Shown here: positions 43,339 through 53,017 of the stretch, in pieces | Numbering within the stretch: position 1 is the stretch's first letter | Layout: every line of letters starts with the position of its first letter | NCBI RefSeq assembly: GCF_001457415.1 | Contig: NZ_LN881724.1 | Location: 1,922,001-1,986,000, forward strand | Length of the DNA stretch: 64,000 nt | Direction of reading: 5' to 3' | Origin: Gorillibacterium timonense | GTDB lineage: Bacteria > Bacillota > Bacilli > Paenibacillales > NBRC-103111 | Notes under the pieces: model-generated | The model's database searches: none | What the model was told of the DNA's origin: nothing | The model's input: the letters and a program-made list of their open reading frames with translations, nothing else | Translations under genes and position numbers: made by a program

Positions 43339-44232
43339 ATGAATAAGAAGCACTGCTTGTTCTGCGACGAGATCGTTCCCACGATACCGGAAGGCGATTA
43401 TGATCGATATATGAGCTGCTCATGCTCTCCGGGCGGCTCCTATCGTCTGTTGAGGGCTAGCTACGAACCGGTCCAAGCCCTCCCGCAGAAGATGAAACGC
43501 GACATGTTCCACATCCTATCGGCGTATATCCGAGAGAGGACGGATTGTGGGGATAAGATCTCCCTATCTGCAAGCGATTTGGAACCCATTACGAATGATC
43601 CGAGTATTCCATTGACCCTTCAAGAGAAAGGGAACCGGCTGCTGCACTTTTTGTACAGACATTCAGATGGCGCAGGCAAACCGGTTGTCATTCATCCACT
43701 CTCCAGCAGCTATAACCTGACGTACTCTCCCAATCTGCAAGAGTTGGTCTATCTCATCGATATGCTGATAAATGAGCAGTTGCTTCTCAGGGAGGGCATG
43801 ACCTTTCGGCTCACCGAAAAAGGGTGGGGCGAAGCCATCGCAAGCGCGGGTGATAAAAGAAAAGAGCCCTGCTTCTTGCTTATCCCCGACGAAGAGGATT
43901 TGCGCACCGAATGGTCGGATAAGCTGCTCCCCAAAATCGAGCAATGCGGGTATCAACCCCATTTGCTCAGCTATTGGAAGACGCAAAGTCAGGATAAGAT
44001 TTCACTGGAGCTTATCGCAGACAGTAAACTGATAATCGCTGATATAACTGATCGAGCCCCCGAGGTGTATCTTATGGCTGGTTACGCACTCGCGTTGAAA
44101 ATCCCGGTGATATGGACTGTAAACAACAGGGATGCTGATACCCTTCATTCACAAGTGGAAGATATCCGGCCATTGGTATGGAACACGGCTGAGGAATTAA
44201 CAGACGTGCTCGTTCAGAGGCTAAAAGGCTGA
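43339..44232 (+). CDS. Zinc-ribbon protein with TIR-like/deoxyribosyltransferase-like C-terminal domain
   Basis: A 297-residue protein. N-terminal cysteines C6, C9, C27 and C29 (CLFCDE, SCSCS) suggest a zinc ribbon. Residues 85-165 look like a winged helix (LLREGMTFRLTEKGW). Residues about 176-285 have the fold of nucleoside 2-deoxyribosyltransferase/TIR-like proteins: LIPDEEDLR, SLELIADSKLIIADITDR, EVYLMAGYALALKIPVIWT. The position of the catalytic Glu in the NVYYE-GYA pattern is Met here (EVYLMAGYA), so hydrolase activity is doubtful. It could be a nucleotide-binding sensor. ATG at 43339 follows GAGGTGAAGAG. Confidence 0.65.
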   Translation: MNKKHCLFCDEIVPTIPEGDYDRYMSCSCSPGGSYRLLRASYEPVQALPQKMKRDMFHILSAYIRERTDCGDKISLSASDLEPITNDPSIPLTLQEKGNRLLHFLYRHSDGAGKPVVIHPLSSSYNLTYSPNLQELVYLIDMLINEQLLLREGMTFRLTEKGWGEAIASAGDKRKEPCFLLIPDEEDLRTEWSDKLLPKIEQCGYQPHLLSYWKTQSQDKISLELIADSKLIIADITDRAPEVYLMAGYALALKIPVIWTVNNRDADTLHSQVEDIRPLVWNTAEELTDVLVQRLKG

Positions 44233-44282
44233 ACCGAGCAGCTGCCTCTTCATGCGGCAAGATACTTAAGGAGGCTTTACGA

Positions 44283-45302
44283 ATGACAGCCCATACCCAT
44301 GACCGCATCAAAATCCCGCCAGGATTCTGGACCGGTTTGCGCGAATTGGGAATATCCGCTTACGAAGTCGTTCTTCAGGCGCGGCTGCCGCTCGCGATTG
44401 TTAACGAGCCAGCTGGGGTCACCACCGCCCAGTATTTCGCGATCTGGCAAGCCTATTCCGATCTCATCGGCGACATCTCCCTTGCAATCATCAAGCTTTC
44501 GACTGTGTTTGATACCGCGCAGTATCCGCCGTCTGTCTTGGCGACTTACCATGCTCGCGATTATCGCGACGCTCTAACCCGAATGGTCCGGTACAAACAG
44601 CTGTGTCCGCCTGAGAGGTTGCGGCTTACCGAAGAAGGGGAAAGCTGCAGAATCGAGCTGGAGTGGCAGAATACGGAGCTTTCCGGTCCGACGGTGCTGA
44701 TCGGGATCACGCTCGCCACACTTCTGGAGCTTGGGCGGCGGGGTACCGGCCAGCCGTTGACTGCCAAACTCGTCGAATTCTCACAACCAATGGGCGACGT
44801 TAAGACGTTGGATGCGTACTTCGGCTGCCGAATCCAGACTGGTGCAGAATGCAACCGATTGACGCTGCATCGAAAGGATTTGGATCTTCCCTTCGTCACC
44901 TATAATGAAGAGCTGTTGGAGATCCTGACTCCCGCTCTGGATCATCGTTTGGATGAACGGCAAGGCGGTCGCTCCATTATCGAAACGGTCAAATGGATCA
45001 TGAAACGCAGCCTCACTGGAGGGCGCCCCGATATTCAAGCGGTAGCTCGTGAACTCGGGATGAGCGACCGCACCTTACAGCGTCGACTCACGGACGAAGT
45101 CACGAGCTTCAAGCAGCTGTTGACGCAAGCTCGACATGAGCAAGCTCTGGAATACTTAGCGGATCCCTCGCTCGACATTAAAGAAGTAGCCTTCCTTACC
45201 GGCTATGAGGACCAGAACTCGTTTTACCGTGCTTTCCGCCAATGGGAGGGGAATACTCCATCCCTTTGGCGTACTGAACATAAGGTCTTAACGTTCCGTT
45301 GA
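44283..45302 (+). CDS. AraC-family regulator
   Basis: A 339-residue regulator. The N-terminal 190 residues match the AraC-binding-like domain of OruR/ArgR-type activators (VLQARLPLAIVN, AYSDLIGDISLAI). The C-terminal double helix-turn-helix has VARELGMSDRTLQRRLTDE and EVAFLTGYEDQNSFYRAFRQWEGNTPS. Ligand unknown. It is 50 bases after the TIR-like gene and 116 before an SDR gene that it may control. ATG at 44283 follows AAGGAGG. Confidence 0.9.
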   Translation: MTAHTHDRIKIPPGFWTGLRELGISAYEVVLQARLPLAIVNEPAGVTTAQYFAIWQAYSDLIGDISLAIIKLSTVFDTAQYPPSVLATYHARDYRDALTRMVRYKQLCPPERLRLTEEGESCRIELEWQNTELSGPTVLIGITLATLLELGRRGTGQPLTAKLVEFSQPMGDVKTLDAYFGCRIQTGAECNRLTLHRKDLDLPFVTYNEELLEILTPALDHRLDERQGGRSIIETVKWIMKRSLTGGRPDIQAVARELGMSDRTLQRRLTDEVTSFKQLLTQARHEQALEYLADPSLDIKEVAFLTGYEDQNSFYRAFRQWEGNTPSLWRTEHKVLTFR

Positions 45303-45418
45303 TATACGAAGTTGGCGTGTCCGGTAAGAAGAATGGCGCGCTAAACTAGTTACCGAACGACCCGGACAAGGTAGAATAATCCCTATCCCAAGCATCAAGT
45401 AGATAAGGAGATGGGGAA

Positions 45419-46213
45419 ATGGATATGGGATTAGCCAACAAAACAGCACTTGTGACAGGATCGACGAAAGGGATCGGCAAGGCGATTGCCATCGAGCTAG
45501 CCCGAGAAGGCGTTGATGTACTGATTAATGGGCGAAACGCGGAAGAGGTTGAACGAACGGTACAGGAAATCAAGGCAAAATTCCCGACCACTTCTCCTCG
45601 GAATGCGGTAGCCGATATCGTAGATAAGGGACAAAGGGAAGCTTTATTCGAGAAATATCCCATCGTAGATATTTTGGTAAACAATATGGGCATTTACGAA
45701 ATCATGCGATATGAGGATGTGACCGATGAAGTCTGGGAAACCTACTTCCGAACCAATGTTCTCGCCGCAAATGGATTGGCGAAATTGTATCTCCCGAAGA
45801 TGTTGAACAACGATTATGGGCGGATCATCTTTATTGCGAGCGAGGAAGCCATCATGCCTTCTGGTCAGATGCCCCAGTACTGCATGACCAAATCGATGCT
45901 GTTGTCCTTGTCCAAAAGTCTATCCAAATTGACAGCGGGTACGGAAGTGACGGTCAATACGATCATGCCGGGACCCACGCTATCCGAAAATGTACAGCAA
46001 ATCATCGAGAGCATTTACTCAAATGAAGATATGACGTTTACGGATAAAGAAAAAGCCTTCATGAAGACAAACCTGCCTCAATCTGAAATTCAGCGCTTCA
46101 TCAAGCCGATGGAAATCGGCCGACTGGCTGCTTTCGTATGTAGTCCTTATGCTTCCGCGTTTAAAGGCTCTCCAATCCGGATGGATGGGGGCATGGTGCC
46201 GACCATTTTCTAA
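45419..46213 (+). CDS. Short-chain dehydrogenase/reductase
   Basis: A 264-residue SDR. The cofactor motif is TGSTKGIGKAI (about residues 13-23), NNMG follows strand 4, and the active site Ser-Tyr-Lys is seen as IASEEAIMPSGQMPQYCMTKS, with Y and K at the expected spacing. Substrate unknown. ATG at 45419 follows AAGGAGATG. A downstream hairpin is a terminator. The upstream AraC gene may regulate it. Confidence 0.9.
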   Translation: MDMGLANKTALVTGSTKGIGKAIAIELAREGVDVLINGRNAEEVERTVQEIKAKFPTTSPRNAVADIVDKGQREALFEKYPIVDILVNNMGIYEIMRYEDVTDEVWETYFRTNVLAANGLAKLYLPKMLNNDYGRIIFIASEEAIMPSGQMPQYCMTKSMLLSLSKSLSKLTAGTEVTVNTIMPGPTLSENVQQIIESIYSNEDMTFTDKEKAFMKTNLPQSEIQRFIKPMEIGRLAAFVCSPYASAFKGSPIRMDGGMVPTIF

Positions 46214-46266
46214 TCAACGGTATGAGGCAGGGCATGTAAATTACGGTATTTGAGCTAACAACAACT

Positions 46267-46310
46267 AGGCGCATGAACTCACTCTTCACGGGTAGTTCTT
46301 GCGCCTTTTC
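46267..46310 (+). terminator. Terminator after SDR gene
   Basis: AGGCGCA-GAACT pairs with AGTTC-TGCGCCT, followed by TTTTC. Confidence 0.75.
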
Positions 46311-46339
46311 AATATAAGTCACTGGTACAAAAATAAGGG

Positions 46340-46370
46340 TTGCTTTCAAGTGCACTTTAAGGCTTAGGAT
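46340..46370 (+). promoter_or_regulatory. MerR-type promoter, 19-base spacer
   Basis: TTGCTT (46340-46345) and TAGGAT (46365-46370) are 19 bases apart with a perfect 10-base palindrome AAGTGCACTT (46348-46357) in the spacer. This is the AKR/MerR type of promoter. It directly precedes the remnant of a MerR coding region and the aldo-keto reductase. Confidence 0.75.
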
Positions 46371-46371
46371 T

Positions 46372-46534
46372 TTGCACAAACGACAGAAAGAACTTGTTGA
46401 AGCGATTGATGCGGTGAATAACAAGCTGGCCATCTATGAGGATATGGAGAAGGGCAGGATCCGTTCGGAAAGCGACCTATTAAACCAACTGGAAAATCAA
46501 CAAAACACATCTACCGATCGAGAGGGAAAACTTG

Positions 46535-46560
<26 letters not shown>
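46372..46560 (+). pseudogene. C-terminal remnant of a MerR-family regulator
   Basis: A 62-residue frame from a TTG immediately after the promoter. HKRQKELVEAIDAVNNKLAIY is like the C-terminal coiled-coil that links MerR dimers, while the N-terminal helix-turn-helix is missing. I infer that an internal deletion removed most of a merR gene between its promoter and tail. It could also be an independent small coiled-coil protein; it overlaps the next gene by 26 bases. Confidence 0.4.
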
Positions 46561-47506
<946 letters not shown>

Positions 47507-47528
47507 AGAAACCTAGGCTAACAGGCTA

Positions 47529-47556
47529 ACGTGACTCTCAGTGGAGGGTCACGTTT
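47529..47556 (+). terminator. Terminator after AKR gene
   Basis: CGTGACTCTC pairs with GGAGGGTCACG around an AGT loop, followed by TTTG. Confidence 0.7.
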
Positions 47557-47559
47557 GTT

Positions 47560-47637
47560 CATGATTTCATCGATTACCGGCAGGTTCATGGAAGCAATCA
47601 GATAGTCCGCGGGACCATACTCATAGCGTTCTTGAAA
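47560..47637 (-). pseudogene. Fragment of an AraC-family regulator N-terminal domain
   Basis: On the minus strand 26 codons read FQERYEYGPADYLIASMNLP and then VIDEIM. Y-PGDYL-S-MDLPV is the hallmark of the AraC_N domain. No start, no helix-turn-helix, and it runs into the AKR terminator. It is interpreted as a relic. Confidence 0.5.
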
Positions 47638-47784
47638 CGCAATTATCAATCGAAAAAAGGAAGGGCTGCCGTTATCGCCGTAGGAACTTGAAATCTACGA
47701 AGCATGGAGAAAGAGAAGAACCGATCAACACGGGGAATGGCGGCATGAGAAAAAGGCGGTCTTATTATGATTAAACCAAAACCC

Positions 47785-49203
47785 TCATCTAAAAGCGGCC
47801 AGCAGCTCGTTGTAAAACCCAGCATACTTACGAATCATTTCACAGACAGGCTGCATTAATTCGCGGTCTTTCAGTTTGTACTCCTCCATACCGAAGCCGC
47901 CCTCAAGTCTACAAAACTCATCCATATGCGCGCACATTTTTTCCATGACCGCATTGATTGCCGGCAGTTCCTTTATATCGGGACATAATTCCTTCGCCCT
48001 GTTTAGGAAATGTGGGCATGATACATTGGATGCAATGATACACAGATATGCGCCGTAATGCGGCCAACAGTCCAAATCCTCAACGGGAATATCGTCAAAC
48101 TTCCCATTTTCTAAGGCTTCAGCCCAGTCAAGAAATGCGTGCGCTCCAAACGATACACCGTTCCGAGGCGAAGCTAAGTTAAGCGAAGGGATGTTCGCAA
48201 TCGCCTGGCGGTATACTTCCGGCAGTGTTGGCGCTTTCTTTTTTTCTTCGGAAAATACAAGCGTATAAGGAATATCCAACGGGAAGGGTGTGGGGGTAGT
48301 TGAAGTATCCGGCAAGTACAACAAGACTTGCCCTCCGTTTTCATAACCTACGATGCAGGAAATTTCCTCGACCGGATACAGCCTACCTTCAAACGGGAAG
48401 CCGAGCCCCTTGACAATGACGGGCAAATCACGGTCAATATGGCTGACAACTTTTTGTAGATATTTCTCTCTGTTTGCGGAGAACGACTCCGGAGTGACGA
48501 ATGTGTAGTCGTACCCGCAAGCGTCGAATACACGTTTTATCAAGTGCTCGTCGAAGCAAGCGTGTGACAGGCATTGATACCACTTGGTCAGGTCTTGACC
48601 GTAGACTTGCGTGAAACAGTCGCCAGAAACGCCCGAGAAGAACCAGTAGTCATAGTCTTTGCTTTCGCCGAGGTATTTCATCAGCAATGCCATACAGGCG
48701 TTGAATGCGTAATTCTGTCCTTGATATTTGTCCATCAACGGATGGAAGTGGTGATCAGAACCAGCGTGCGGTTGATGCCACTTGGTTTTGAGAACCTTGT
48801 TTGATTGGTTCATGGTCACATCTCCTTTAACTCGTTTGATAAATGGGGTAAAGGAGATGCGGTCATAATCAGGAAGAATCGCGTTTGTGTCTCTCGCCGC
48901 CGTCGGTGTCATACCGTATCTTCTTTTGAACGCCACGCAAAATGTATCGGAAGAATCATAGCCATATTTTATGGCTATATCAATCACTTTCTCTTGGCCG
49001 CCGCGCACATCGTACGCAGCACGAGCGAGCCGTCTTAAGCGCACATATTCTGTTAATGTGGCGCCTGTCATCAATACGAATAGACGTTGTAGCACGGCGA
49101 GCGGACACACCGCTATACGGGATAATGTTTGGTTGTCTATCTCTCCGTCAAGGTTTTCCTCGACATACGAGATTAACTTGTTCAATCTTTCCAACGATTC
49201 CAT
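47785..49203 (-). CDS. AraC HTH fused to a papain/BtrH-like domain
   Basis: A 472-residue protein. Residues 1-105 form two AraC helix-turn-helix motifs (DNQTLSRIAVCPLAVLQRLF and KVIDIAIKYGYDSSDTFCVAFKR). The rest, from about 145, begins AGSDHHFHPL, QNYAFNACMALLMKYLGE and has conserved Cys/His and GYENGGQVLLYLPD; by eye it is like the papain/C39-like fold of BtrH (DUF4872) acyltransferases or peptidases. ATG at 49203 follows GGAGGGCGGTG. Its role is probably sensing or modifying a ligand. I know such fusions in Clostridia but no function. Confidence 0.72.
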   Translation of the reverse strand: MESLERLNKLISYVEENLDGEIDNQTLSRIAVCPLAVLQRLFVLMTGATLTEYVRLRRLARAAYDVRGGQEKVIDIAIKYGYDSSDTFCVAFKRRYGMTPTAARDTNAILPDYDRISFTPFIKRVKGDVTMNQSNKVLKTKWHQPHAGSDHHFHPLMDKYQGQNYAFNACMALLMKYLGESKDYDYWFFSGVSGDCFTQVYGQDLTKWYQCLSHACFDEHLIKRVFDACGYDYTFVTPESFSANREKYLQKVVSHIDRDLPVIVKGLGFPFEGRLYPVEEISCIVGYENGGQVLLYLPDTSTTPTPFPLDIPYTLVFSEEKKKAPTLPEVYRQAIANIPSLNLASPRNGVSFGAHAFLDWAEALENGKFDDIPVEDLDCWPHYGAYLCIIASNVSCPHFLNRAKELCPDIKELPAINAVMEKMCAHMDEFCRLEGGFGMEEYKLKDRELMQPVCEMIRKYAGFYNELLAAFR

Positions 49204-49262
49204 ATCACCGCCCTCCTTTCTGTATCCATAATACAATAATCAAAAAGGGAGTACCCATTATT

Positions 49263-49589
49263 ATGAATATGAAAAATGTCGATGTATTGTTTTTATCCGT
49301 TTTTCGTTCTCTCACTCTTGTCCCTGCACGTTCCCCATGGGCAAGGTTGAAGCGACACGCCGACAGGCGGGGCGGTTCGCACGACATCCTGTGCCATTTG
49401 GACAAAGGGGAGAAGCGGACGAGCGAATTGAAGAGATTGATGCGCGGCATTACCCAAAAGATGCTTGCCCAGCAATTGCGCGAGCTGGAAGCGGACGGTG
49501 TCGTAAAGCAGACGATATACGAGCAGATCCCTCCTAAAGTGGTTTATTCGCTGACCGACTATGGATGGGAATGCCGATTTGGGATATGA
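49263..49589 (+). pseudogene. Decayed HxlR-family regulator
   Basis: The frame contains a correct HxlR core, DILCHLDKGEKRTSELKRLM, ITQKMLAQQLRELEADGVV and PPKVVYSLTDYG, but the preceding 45 residues are not family-like; a shifted frame there shows KVEAT-R-QAG where HxlR has EATLDVIGG. The 3' end is cut at YSLTDYG and continues as unrelated sequence. A frameshift and a truncation indicate a pseudogene. It is divergent from the AraC fusion gene by 59 bases. Confidence 0.65.
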
Positions 49590-49716
49590 GTCAACGCTCG
49601 CCGCTTATGACAGGAGCTTGAACAAACTAGGTCTCGATTACCTGGATTTGTACCTGATTCACTGGCCGGTTGAAGGGAAATTCAAGGAAGCCTGGCGAGC
49701 GTTGGAAACCATTTTT
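49582..49716 (+). pseudogene. Internal fragment of an aldo-keto reductase joined to the HxlR remnant
   Basis: Reads GYESTLAAYDRSLNKLGLDY then LDLYLIHWPVEGKFKEAWRA and LETIF, the centre of an AKR5-type reductase including the catalytic His region. Both ends of the gene are missing and the piece overlaps the end of the HxlR frame, suggesting a deletion that fused the two genes. Confidence 0.7.
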
Positions 49717-49861
49717 TCGACTTATCGGATAAAAAGAAGCTATGAGTTGGTAATGTCGATGAACTATAGGGTAACCGAAATCGCTCTAGGAGCTGACACT
49801 TGTGCACGATCATAAATGGAACAGGGAATCGTGTTTTGGGTGACAAAACTCAGCCATATGT

Positions 49862-49908
49862 AAAAGGGGATGTATGTGTCGTTAGGAAGCGACACATACA
49901 TCCCCTTT
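49862..49908. terminator. 19-bp perfect hairpin
   Basis: AAAGGGGATGTATGTGTCG at 49863-49881 and its exact complement at 49890-49908 are separated by eight bases. The flanks have A- and T-rich ends, so it can terminate in both directions; it closes the remnant region. Confidence 0.8.
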
Positions 49909-49916
49909 GCTGTTTT

Positions 49917-49970
49917 GAAAAGCGCCAAGGCGCTTTTAGGATTGACATGAACGGTAAAACAGAATAAACT
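49917..49970 (+). promoter_or_regulatory. Small GC hairpin and sigma-A promoter before DUF6323 gene
   Basis: AAAAGCGCC-AA-GGCGCTTTT is a short stem at 49917-49937. TTGACA at 49942-49947 and TAAACT at 49965-49970 have a 17-base spacer. The promoter points at the DUF6323-DUF6179 genes with a leader of about 130 AT-rich bases. Confidence 0.65.
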
Positions 49971-50104
49971 ATTTGGTGATTAATTAATCATTTATTATAT
50001 CACACTTTAGCCTTAATGTCAATCATTAATTTCTCATTTTCAGTAAAATTTGAGGCTGTAAGTTGCATGGAATGTCCATAAAAAGCCGAAGGGAGGACAT
50101 CCGC

Positions 50105-50593
50105 ATGTTTTTATCTCGCATGTTCAACTCCTTGAGCATGTCTATGCAGGAGCAATATAAGATCGAATTACTGGACATGAACAAGAAGACCCAAGATTAC
50201 GGACTGATCCTGAACCTTGAGGACGTCGAGCTGCTTTTGGCGGGGAGAAGTCAGGTCTTGTACAGCTATGGGCGTGTGGAGCTGAGCATCGAGGTGACCA
50301 AGGAGCTCATCGAAGCATTCTCAACGTCCTCGTTCATCCAGCAGGAGAACTATGCGAATACACTCCAGGAGCTGCATGAACTCTTTTACTACCTGAAAAA
50401 TGAAACCGAAGACAGAATCAGCGACCGGATGCTCATGAGCAGAATGAAGGAAGCGTTCGAAGAGGATTGCGAGGGTTCTTTGGAACTGGCAAAGAGCAGA
50501 CTCGAAGAGTATGCCGCAGAGTTTCGAAGTAGCTTGCAGCGAAATGAAATGCTTCAAGAAGGAGAGGATGACGATTGGGATCGGAACATCTAA
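50105..50593 (+). CDS. DUF6323-family protein
   Basis: A 162-residue, mostly helical, acidic protein with LEDVELLLAGRSQVLYSYGRVE, then ENYANTLQELHELFYYLK and a long charged helix. I recognise it as the small partner of the DUF6323/DUF6179 pair found in Clostridia and Bacilli. No catalytic motifs are visible. ATG at 50105 is eight bases after GGGAGG. It overlaps the next gene by 19 bases, implying a protein complex. Confidence 0.7.
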   Translation: MFLSRMFNSLSMSMQEQYKIELLDMNKKTQDYGLILNLEDVELLLAGRSQVLYSYGRVELSIEVTKELIEAFSTSSFIQQENYANTLQELHELFYYLKNETEDRISDRMLMSRMKEAFEEDCEGSLELAKSRLEEYAAEFRSSLQRNEMLQEGEDDDWDRNI

Positions 50594-52026
50594 AAGGCGG
50601 GAGTGAACTGACCGTTCGGTGCGGCATCCGCAAATCCCGGCTGCATCGTAATCAATATACGATCTCCTTACTAAACGAAGGTTTGCAAGCAGGACTGCTG
50701 ACAAGCCCGGAGATGGCGCGTATTCAGCATGCGTTCATGCAGATCCTGCAGGAGCAGATCGGAAAATTCACCCGAGGCGAGAGCACCTCAGTCAGCACGG
50801 AGACAGTAGAAAGCATCCTGAGCTCCATCATGTATGCGACGGATGCGTATCTATTCAGCTTGGTGACACCGGAGAAGGCGATCCTGTATCTCAAAACGAT
50901 TGATGTTCGCCACATTTATGAAAGAGGCGTCAAAAAGGTCTCCCAATGCTTTGAAGAAGCAAAGCAGCTATATAAAGAAATAAAAAGGACTAAGCTGGAG
51001 GTTCCGGTCGACGCGTACAACCTAACCATCGATGAGTCATTGCCTATCTTTCTTCGAAAATACGGAATCGTCTTCGATGCCCACAACACGATGGCGAGCA
51101 TTGATTATCCTCTGGCTATCGATGACATGCAGCTTCAGGGTGTTTTCTATATGAAACAGTACCTGGAACGGTTGAAGCTGGAGAACGATTTTTGCGCAAG
51201 GTTCGATCGACAGGAACTGTTGGAATTGCTTACCCTCTACGGAAGGGAGTGCCGGTTTAATTATCGAATCGAGCTGTTCAATATTTTCGAACTCGTATTT
51301 CATCAAGCGATATTCTCGATTGGTTCAGGGGGAGCGGCAGATACGATCACGATATCGGAGTCTCAATACAACCGGTTGGAGCAGAAATTCATAAGCCTCC
51401 CGATACCACAAATTCGATCCTTTCTTTCCGCTGCGGCAGATAAGCTTCAACAGGAATTGTCCGTTCATTCGCAAATGAAGGAATACATGGAAGCAAGTTT
51501 AGAACCACTTGTCCAACGAGTGGAGAATGCCGCGAAGCATAACAGCTTGCGGGCTGTTATCCTGACACAGAGGGAAGCGAGTGCGATTTCACCCGTCATT
51601 TCCTTCAGCGAAGAAGACCGAATGAGCGATATCGAGCTAAGAAGGCTTATGCACGAGATCATGGCAGTCGAGAGGAAAGAAGACAAGGTTAAGCTGATCT
51701 TAGCAAGCTTCCATTCCTTGCATGACTACCTCGATATGCTTGAATCCGACAGCTTATATGGGGATGAATTTGATGCCCTGTTCCATGCATTTGGCGATAT
51801 GGAGTTGGCCGTTCTGGCCAAAATCGTTTTCTATGAAGAGCTTCGAAGCGAAGCTCCGGATTTGCCCTCGATCTTGCACTTGGGGAACGAGTATCCAATG
51901 GAGTGGCAGATGCAATTTGTCCGGTGTCTGCAAGGGATGAACCGGGGACGGCTGCAGGCCATTGAGGAAGCCATGGATCAGATCGACTATGAGCAATTGA
52001 ACGAATACGCTGTCAACCTTAATTAG
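50575..52026 (+). CDS. DUF6179-family protein
   Basis: A 483-residue, almost all-helical protein with a TTG start following AAGGAGAGG. Strings include SILSSIMYATDAYLFSL near 85, HQAIFSIGSGG near 240 and LHDYLDMLESDSLYGDEFD near 385. It has no membrane segment and no known enzyme motif. Together with the gene upstream it forms a two-gene operon seen in spore-formers; a sporulation role is a guess. Confidence 0.7.
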   Translation: MGSEHLKGGSELTVRCGIRKSRLHRNQYTISLLNEGLQAGLLTSPEMARIQHAFMQILQEQIGKFTRGESTSVSTETVESILSSIMYATDAYLFSLVTPEKAILYLKTIDVRHIYERGVKKVSQCFEEAKQLYKEIKRTKLEVPVDAYNLTIDESLPIFLRKYGIVFDAHNTMASIDYPLAIDDMQLQGVFYMKQYLERLKLENDFCARFDRQELLELLTLYGRECRFNYRIELFNIFELVFHQAIFSIGSGGAADTITISESQYNRLEQKFISLPIPQIRSFLSAAADKLQQELSVHSQMKEYMEASLEPLVQRVENAAKHNSLRAVILTQREASAISPVISFSEEDRMSDIELRRLMHEIMAVERKEDKVKLILASFHSLHDYLDMLESDSLYGDEFDALFHAFGDMELAVLAKIVFYEELRSEAPDLPSILHLGNEYPMEWQMQFVRCLQGMNRGRLQAIEEAMDQIDYEQLNEYAVNLN

Positions 52027-52090
52027 GCGAAGACGTAACGGCGTAAATCGGTATGAGAGTGATATGATAACCACTAGTTTTTGAAATGAC

Positions 52091-52130
52091 AGCGTACTAG
52101 AGCTTGTTTGCTAACACGCTCTAGCTGTCG
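52091..52130. terminator. Hairpin between convergent DUF6179 and EamA genes
   Basis: CAGC...CTAGAGC pairs with GCTCTAG-CTG over a 14-base loop. It has no clear T-run but sits between convergent stops and can serve both. Confidence 0.55.
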
Positions 52131-53017
52131 CGACGGGGATGTCTCCCGAATGAACGGTTATTTGCAGAGAGATAGACTCCTGCAAAGACGAGCAGACCGC
52201 CGATGATTTGCGAGACTTCGATCCCATTTCCCATCAGAACGCTCAGGATCGCCGTAAATACGGTAATCAGGTTCATGTATATACTCGAGCGACTTGCTCC
52301 AATTTCCCGAATGCCGGCGTTCCAAAAGATAAACGATGCGACGGAAGGGAATATCCCGATATAAACGATACCGATGACCGCTTTTCCACTCAAGGGGAAC
52401 GGATTGCCCGAAGCTAGGAAAAAGGGTAGGACTACCAGCAGTCCGAGCAGGGCGGATACGGCAATCGCGGCAATCGGCGGAATCCCTTTGGCTCTGCGAC
52501 CCAACAAGGAATAGGTGGTCCACACGGATATCGCGGCCAGCATCAGCAAATCTCCGGCGTTATATGCCATTTGAAAGATGAAACCCGGCTGACCTTTAGT
52601 CAGGACCAACAGCACCCCAACAAGCGAGACGAGCAAGCCGAGAACGGAGTACTTCGAAAGCCGTTCCTTCAGGAAGAGCGCGGCACAAAACACAATCAGA
52701 GCGGGATTCATCGCATTGACCAGAGAAGCATTGAGCGACGTAGTGAAACGTAAAGCTTCATAGAGAAGCAGATTATAGCCGATTACCCCCAGCAGCCCCA
52801 TGAGCAGGAGCAGAGGCCAGTTTTTCCAAACCGCTTTCCAGGCAGGCTTCTCCACCCATTGGGCAATTGGAAACAACAAGCAGACCGCAATCAGCCAACG
52901 GCAGAACGTCATCTGGATGGGAGAGAGTTCCGCTACAACCAATTTGCCAAATATGTAGTTTCCCGCCCAGAACAGGTTGGCCAACACTAAGAAGAGATAC
53001 ACTTTACGTTTGTTCAT
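52121..53017 (-). CDS. EamA-family DMT exporter
   Basis: A 298-residue protein with ten hydrophobic helices in two EamA repeats, opening MNKRKVYLFLVLANLFWAGNY then FGKLVVAE, the family pattern of one exporter half, and NAMNPALIVFCAALFLKERL, IAAISVWTTYSLLGRR and VASFIFWNAGIREIGASR. Members export amino acids, nucleosides or drugs. The start at 53017 has AAGGAAAA upstream. The promoter on the minus strand (TTGCCA, 19 bases, TATAAT; 53096-53066) has an overlong spacer, suggesting an activator. Confidence 0.88.
   Translation of the reverse strand: MNKRKVYLFLVLANLFWAGNYIFGKLVVAELSPIQMTFCRWLIAVCLLFPIAQWVEKPAWKAVWKNWPLLLLMGLLGVIGYNLLLYEALRFTTSLNASLVNAMNPALIVFCAALFLKERLSKYSVLGLLVSLVGVLLVLTKGQPGFIFQMAYNAGDLLMLAAISVWTTYSLLGRRAKGIPPIAAIAVSALLGLLVVLPFFLASGNPFPLSGKAVIGIVYIGIFPSVASFIFWNAGIREIGASRSSIYMNLITVFTAILSVLMGNGIEVSQIIGGLLVFAGVYLSANNRSFGRHPRRDS

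Noticed and set aside
43339..44232. Calling the TIR-like protein an anti-phage effector
   Set aside because: The putative catalytic Glu is absent and there is no defence gene next to it, so the claim is not supported.
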